A stretch of DNA of 9,858 nucleotides from Minisyncoccota bacterium (lineage in GTDB: Bacteria; Verrucomicrobiota; Lentisphaeria; Oligosphaerales; MVZH01). Position numbers and translations under genes: made by a program. Below the pieces are notes generated by a model that saw only the letters and a list, made by a program, of their open reading frames with translations, had not been told where the DNA came from and searched no databases. The stretch is from positions 1 through 9,858 of the forward strand of contig JAIPIM010000144.1 in NCBI GenBank assembly GCA_021734725.1. Reading direction: 5' to 3'. Below, in pieces: positions 6,741-9,858 of the stretch; position 1 is the first letter of the stretch; the number at the start of each line of letters is the position of its first letter.

Positions 6741-7544
6741 TCAATAATCCGGTGCGGCATTCCGGAACTCGGAGGGCGAACATGATGTCTGCTTCCTGAA
6801 CCACCTCGAGAAATATTGCGGACTGGAAAAACCATACTCCTCGGCGAGTTCCGCAAGGGTTTTACCCCCGCGCTTGATATCCATGCAAATCTTCCGCAAG
6901 CGATGCTGTTCCCAGAAAGCGTGAGGCGACAGGCCGTAAGCCGCTCGGAATGTCCGGTTCACCTGACTTCGACTGAGGCGGGCAAGGCCTTCGAGCGTTT
7001 TCATGTCGTAGGCCGTCGGGTTCAACGCGAGATAATTCGCCACCTTTTCGATGCGTTCGTCAGCAACCGAGGGTGTTGTACATATCAAATCGCGGGATGC
7101 ATAATGCTCAATCACAATTTGGTACGCAAGGGACGACCGGCGCAACGACTCGCCGATACTGTCCTCCGACATCGAGTCAAGACGGCGCAACCGTTCTTCG
7201 CAATGATCGAAATAACTCGGACGGAAGCAATAGGGAAGCCGCAGAACGTCGCCGATATGCCGTCCGTCCCGCAGCCACAGCTGGTAATGGATATTCAGCA
7301 TTTCGAAGCCGCCGCCAATGCTCATCGAAAACGGTACGCCACGCGGTATGGCGATCACGACACCCCGGACGAGATCGAAACGGTGTTCCAAATCGAGAAC
7401 AATCTCGCCTTGGCCTCGAGTAATGTGCAGAAGATGGCAGTCATCGTTGATATTGGTTCTGTCCGAGTGCGTCGGATCGCGATGATAAACGTGACAGAAG
7501 CTTATGAATTGAAACGTGTGCTTATGGAGCATTCGCGGATGCAT
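6741..7544 (-). CDS. AraC/XylS-family transcriptional regulator
   Basis: A cytoplasmic DNA-binding regulator of 267 residues, usual for the family. The N-terminal part (about 12-110) looks like a cupin-type ligand-binding domain: an early HLLHITRGQGEIVLDL strand region, the IPRGVPFSMSI stretch at 66-76, and the following strands. The C-terminal part carries the double helix-turn-helix: the first about 182-204 (TLEGLARLSRSQVNRTFRAA), the second about 229-252, with GFSSPQYFSRWFRKQTSCSP being the diagnostic AraC signature. The ATG at 7544 is preceded by AAGGGA at about 5-nt spacing. A TTGACA hexamer lies upstream on the minus strand (7600-7595), but no good -10 box follows at the right distance. 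It stands between the sulfatase and URO-D C on the same strand, so it probably senses the substrate or an intermediate of the cluster and acts at the site upstream of URO-D C (inference). Confidence 0.94.
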   Translation of the reverse strand: MHPRMLHKHTFQFISFCHVYHRDPTHSDRTNINDDCHLLHITRGQGEIVLDLEHRFDLVRGVVIAIPRGVPFSMSIGGGFEMLNIHYQLWLRDGRHIGDVLRLPYCFRPSYFDHCEERLRRLDSMSEDSIGESLRRSSLAYQIVIEHYASRDLICTTPSVADERIEKVANYLALNPTAYDMKTLEGLARLSRSQVNRTFRAAYGLSPHAFWEQHRLRKICMDIKRGGKTLAELAEEYGFSSPQYFSRWFRKQTSCSPSEFRNAAPDY

Positions 7545-7659
7545 AGGGTTCCCTTAAACGTTTTTACACGCCTTCAAAAGGGCCAATCGCTGGTTGTCAA
7601 GGGGTTTACTGCATAAGCCTCATAACAATGTCTCCCGCTGTCATTCCACGGAGTGGGGT

Positions 7660-9147
7660 TCACAGCAGTTCCACGTCGTCTTCATACTCGGGCGGCGGAT
7701 ACACAAGCGCGTACGGGGAATCGGGTTTTACGGTCTGTCCCCACTGCCGCAGCACATCGAAGTAGGTCCAGTATCGCTGACTTTTTTTGGCTGCTTCCGA
7801 CGGATCCCAATCTTGGTATAGACGCGTGAGCAGACGGTGACGAGTGTCTTCATGGTCGGAATCTTGGCCGAGGTCGTTAAGTTCCCCGGGATCGTTTTCG
7901 AGGTTGAAAAGCGAGGGCGGCAGATGCGCATCGTCGCCGTACACCCACAACTTCCACGGCCCCGAGCGAACCATGCGGCTGGCCAGAAACCCGCCCCGAT
8001 GATCCACCAGTTCGCTTGTGGTCTCGTTGGGCCATTCGTCGTCGTGCCCGTCGGCCAGAATCCGGCACAGCGAGCGTCCCGCCACGGGATGCGGGAACCG
8101 CGTGTCCGTGAGGTCCGCGAACGTCGGGCCGATATCCATGAGATTGCACACCGCGTCGCTCACCGACCCTTGTGAAATCATGCCCGGCCAACGCGCGAGA
8201 AGCGGTATGCCGGCGCTGCCCTCGTAGTAGTTGCTCTTCCACCAGCAGCCGTGCTCGCCAGCCATTTCCCCATGATCCGAGGTGTAGATGACAATGGTAT
8301 TGTCGGCCAGGCCGGTTTCTTCAAGCGTATCGAGCACCTGCCCGATCAACGAATCGATGTGCTCGCACAATCCATAGTAGGCGGCGCGCGCCACGCGGAT
8401 GCGCTCGGCCGGCAACGGCGGGTCGAGGATGCCGCGCAGGTCGCGAAAGCGACGGACGGTTTCGGGCTGCGCCTCTTCCACGGAGGGGATATCCACTCGT
8501 TCGTAGTAGTAGTCGAACAGATCCCGTCTGGCCACGAATGGGCAGTGCGGCAACGTGTAACCGAGCACGGCGGCAAACGGACGCGGGCCGGGCGATTGCG
8601 CCTTTTCCTTCAGCCACTGGCGCGCGACCCGGGTGCGTTCCTCGTCCGACCATTGATAGTGCGTCTGTCCACGGCCGGCAACTTCCACGCATTCACGACA
8701 CTGGCCGGAGGTACTGCTGGGGAACTTCGTCCACATCGGCCCGCCCTTGCGGGCCATGCCCACCGGACCCGCGCCTCCCTCGCCCACGGGACGTGACTCA
8801 AAACCGTGCAGCTGATCGGGACCGCAGAAGTGCATGCGCCCGAGCAGTGCGGTTTCGTAACCGGCAATCGACAAGAGGGTGGGCCAGGTCGGGATACCGG
8901 AGTGCAGGATATGGTTGTTGTTCCATACCTCGTTTTGCGACGGTGTTTGCGACGTCATGAAGCTCATCCGGCTGGGCACGCAGAGCGGCGACGGACAATA
9001 TGCATCTGTAAAGCGCATGCCCTGCGCGGCCAACCGGTCAAGGTTGGGAGTACGAACGAGGTCATTGCCGTAGCACCCCAGGAAATGCTTGCTGTGCTGG
9101 TCAGTCATGATCAGCAATATGTTCGGACGGTCTGCGCTGTACGGCAT
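7660..9147 (-). CDS. Type I sulfatase, choline-sulfatase-like
   Basis: A 495-residue alkaline-phosphatase-fold sulfatase that would hydrolyse a sulfate ester. RPNILLIMTDQ supplies metal residue D16, followed by Q17, which choline sulfatases have where many others have a second Asp. LCVPSR (55-60) is the C-x-P-S-R signature whose C56 is converted to formylglycine. GRMHFCGPDQLHGFE (103-117) closely resembles the choline-sulfatase GKMHFCGPDQLHGFE stretch. H201 in TLPHCPF and D291-H292 in SDHGEMAGEHG complete the metal and active-site set, with K304 downstream. R104 replaces the lysine usually found in GK-x-H. There is no signal peptide, so it should act in the cytoplasm; the maturase is not in this window. 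The ATG at 9147 has AAAGGT 8 nt upstream. It precedes the AraC gene by 115 nt. True substrate (choline-O-sulfate or another small sulfate ester) uncertain. Confidence 0.93.
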   Translation of the reverse strand: MPYSADRPNILLIMTDQHSKHFLGCYGNDLVRTPNLDRLAAQGMRFTDAYCPSPLCVPSRMSFMTSQTPSQNEVWNNNHILHSGIPTWPTLLSIAGYETALLGRMHFCGPDQLHGFESRPVGEGGAGPVGMARKGGPMWTKFPSSTSGQCRECVEVAGRGQTHYQWSDEERTRVARQWLKEKAQSPGPRPFAAVLGYTLPHCPFVARRDLFDYYYERVDIPSVEEAQPETVRRFRDLRGILDPPLPAERIRVARAAYYGLCEHIDSLIGQVLDTLEETGLADNTIVIYTSDHGEMAGEHGCWWKSNYYEGSAGIPLLARWPGMISQGSVSDAVCNLMDIGPTFADLTDTRFPHPVAGRSLCRILADGHDDEWPNETTSELVDHRGGFLASRMVRSGPWKLWVYGDDAHLPPSLFNLENDPGELNDLGQDSDHEDTRHRLLTRLYQDWDPSEAAKKSQRYWTYFDVLRQWGQTVKPDSPYALVYPPPEYEDDVELL

Positions 9148-9181
9148 AATAAGTGACCTTTTCCTGCTTCGATGTTCGGCT

Positions 9182-9280
9182 CATGTTTGTCCCCGTTGGG
9201 GACCGGTTGATTTGATTACCTGTTTTCCAATCCAAGGCCCCTCACCCCATCCTGTCCGGTCGCCAACGGCGACCAACATG
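9182..9280. repeat. Inverted pair of 25-nt hairpin repeats with compensatory change (REP/BIME-like)
   Basis: Copy 1 (9182-9206, plus strand) contains the stem GTCCCC-GTT-GGGGAC. Copy 2 (9280-9256, minus strand) contains GGTCGCC-GTT-GGCGACC. Both begin CATGTT and end ACCGG. The 25-nt copies differ at three positions: two are the two sides of one base pair (C-G in copy 1, G-C in copy 2), and the third adds a pair at the base of the stem in copy 2. The CCGG ends face each other across 49 nt. The element fills most of the 183-nt gap between the permease and the sulfatase; nothing else is recognisable there. Confidence 0.7.
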
Positions 9281-9330
9281 TAAACCCGCCCGCGACCGCA
9301 CTGTATGCATACCCCCCACTTTCACACGGC

Positions 9331-9858
9331 TCACACGGTCAACAATACAATGGCGGCAATGGCAACCGCCAGAGCGGCACGACCCCAAAAACTGAGACGG
9401 TGACCAAACACAACATCCCCCCCCAGCTGAACAAGTATCATCACGGTGGCCGCGGTGACGGGAAACACGATGACACCGGGCAGGTCGCGTAACGCCCAGG
9501 GGCGTAATCCCGATCCCAACAATCCACAGATGCCCGCAAGACCGCCAAACACCAATTCACCGCGCCCCAATTTTGGACGACGAATTCCCCACACCGCCAA
9601 CGCGAGTACCATCGCCGTAATGAACACCGTTGCAATGAAGACTCCGCGCGCGGACTCTTCCTGCAACGCCCCTGAAGCGCGAAGTGTGATTTCCCAGGCG
9701 CCCTGCGCGAAAAAGGCCGTTGCAAGCCATGCGATCCAGGCACGGCTCGCTGACTGTGATCGATCGCCGGGGTGCGGGCGTAAGCGGTCCAGGCCCAGCA
9801 GAACGGCAGCGGCAACGGTCAAGGCCAGCCCAGCCATGCGCAGCAGCAGCAAGGAGCT
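9331..9858 (-). CDS. DMT/EamA-type membrane permease, C-terminal part (cut by window edge)
   Basis: The reading frame is open to the right edge, so the N-terminus lies outside the window and the visible 175 residues are the C-terminal portion. An in-frame TTG at 9852 is unlikely to be the true start. At least five to six hydrophobic segments are visible; counting from that TTG they lie near residues 5-22, 36-54, 70-89, 100-117, 125-144 and 157-172. The ending LPGVIVFPVTAATVMILVQ, then FGHRLSFWGRAAL and a last hydrophobic helix, resembles the C-terminal repeat of drug/metabolite transporters (EamA family), where a GE-R-like loop precedes the final helix. It would be an inner-membrane transporter of a small metabolite. 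It lies upstream of the sulfatase on the same strand and might import or export the cluster's substrate, but the family gives no specificity. Sequence conservation is weak, so the family call is tentative. Confidence 0.6.
   Translation of the reverse strand, partial: SSLLLLRMAGLALTVAAAVLLGLDRLRPHPGDRSQSASRAWIAWLATAFFAQGAWEITLRASGALQEESARGVFIATVFITAMVLALAVWGIRRPKLGRGELVFGGLAGICGLLGSGLRPWALRDLPGVIVFPVTAATVMILVQLGGDVVFGHRLSFWGRAALAVAIAAIVLLTV

Noticed and set aside
7572..7600. TTGACA hexamer as a promoter for the AraC gene
   Set aside because: The -35 match is perfect, but the hexamer at 17-nt spacing (TTGAAG) matches the -10 consensus at only three positions.
6816..7616. A 266-residue plus-strand reading frame opposite the AraC gene
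   Set aside because: It is almost as long as the regulator, but the minus-strand frame carries the complete AraC helix-turn-helix signature; the plus frame has no recognisable domain.

Overview
The window looks like accessory-catabolism DNA from an uncultured, moderately GC-rich bacterium. The gene mix is three uroporphyrinogen-decarboxylase (URO-D) fold proteins, a neutral-ceramidase-like hydrolase, a choline-sulfatase-like sulfatase and an AraC-family regulator. This recalls the PVC group (Lentisphaerae, Kiritimatiellae, Planctomycetes) or Hydrogenedentes. That placement is inferred from gene content only; no rRNA, tRNA or phylogenetic marker is present.

Layout, left to right. 1-339 is gene-free and holds an inverted pair of 22-nt hairpin repeats. 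340-1233 (+) is a cation diffusion facilitator, the only plus-strand gene. It converges on a seven-gene minus-strand series, and a 10-bp hairpin lies between the two stop codons. In transcription order (right to left) the series is: the C-terminal part of a DMT/EamA-type permease (entering from the right edge, stop at 9331), a sulfatase (9147-7660), an AraC regulator (7544-6741), URO-D protein C (6610-5474), a ceramidase-like protein (5263-3908), URO-D protein B (3637-2591) and URO-D protein A (2463-1321). Gaps between these genes are 115-270 nt, so this is a co-oriented cluster and not a tightly packed operon.

The gene set suggests breakdown of one compound carrying sulfate, amide and perhaps methyl groups. 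The sulfatase would remove sulfate, the ceramidase-fold protein would cleave an amide or ester, and the URO-D proteins resemble the MtaA/CmuA branch that moves methyl groups on corrinoids. No corrinoid protein or MtaB-type partner is visible, so the substrate and the methyl-transfer idea are inference. Neither hydrolase has a signal peptide, which points to cytoplasmic chemistry after uptake. In front of URO-D C is the clearest regulatory site: a TTAACG-16-TATAGT promoter preceded by two direct repeats 21 bp apart, the geometry expected for an AraC-type activator. The AraC gene ends just upstream of it.

The most unusual non-coding signal is that four gaps each carry a repeat family arranged as an inverted pair: hairpin repeats at 46-201 and 9182-9280 (the latter with a compensatory base-pair change), and 7-nt-period repeats in opposed orientation at 3739-3826 and 5348-5404, on either side of the ceramidase-like gene.
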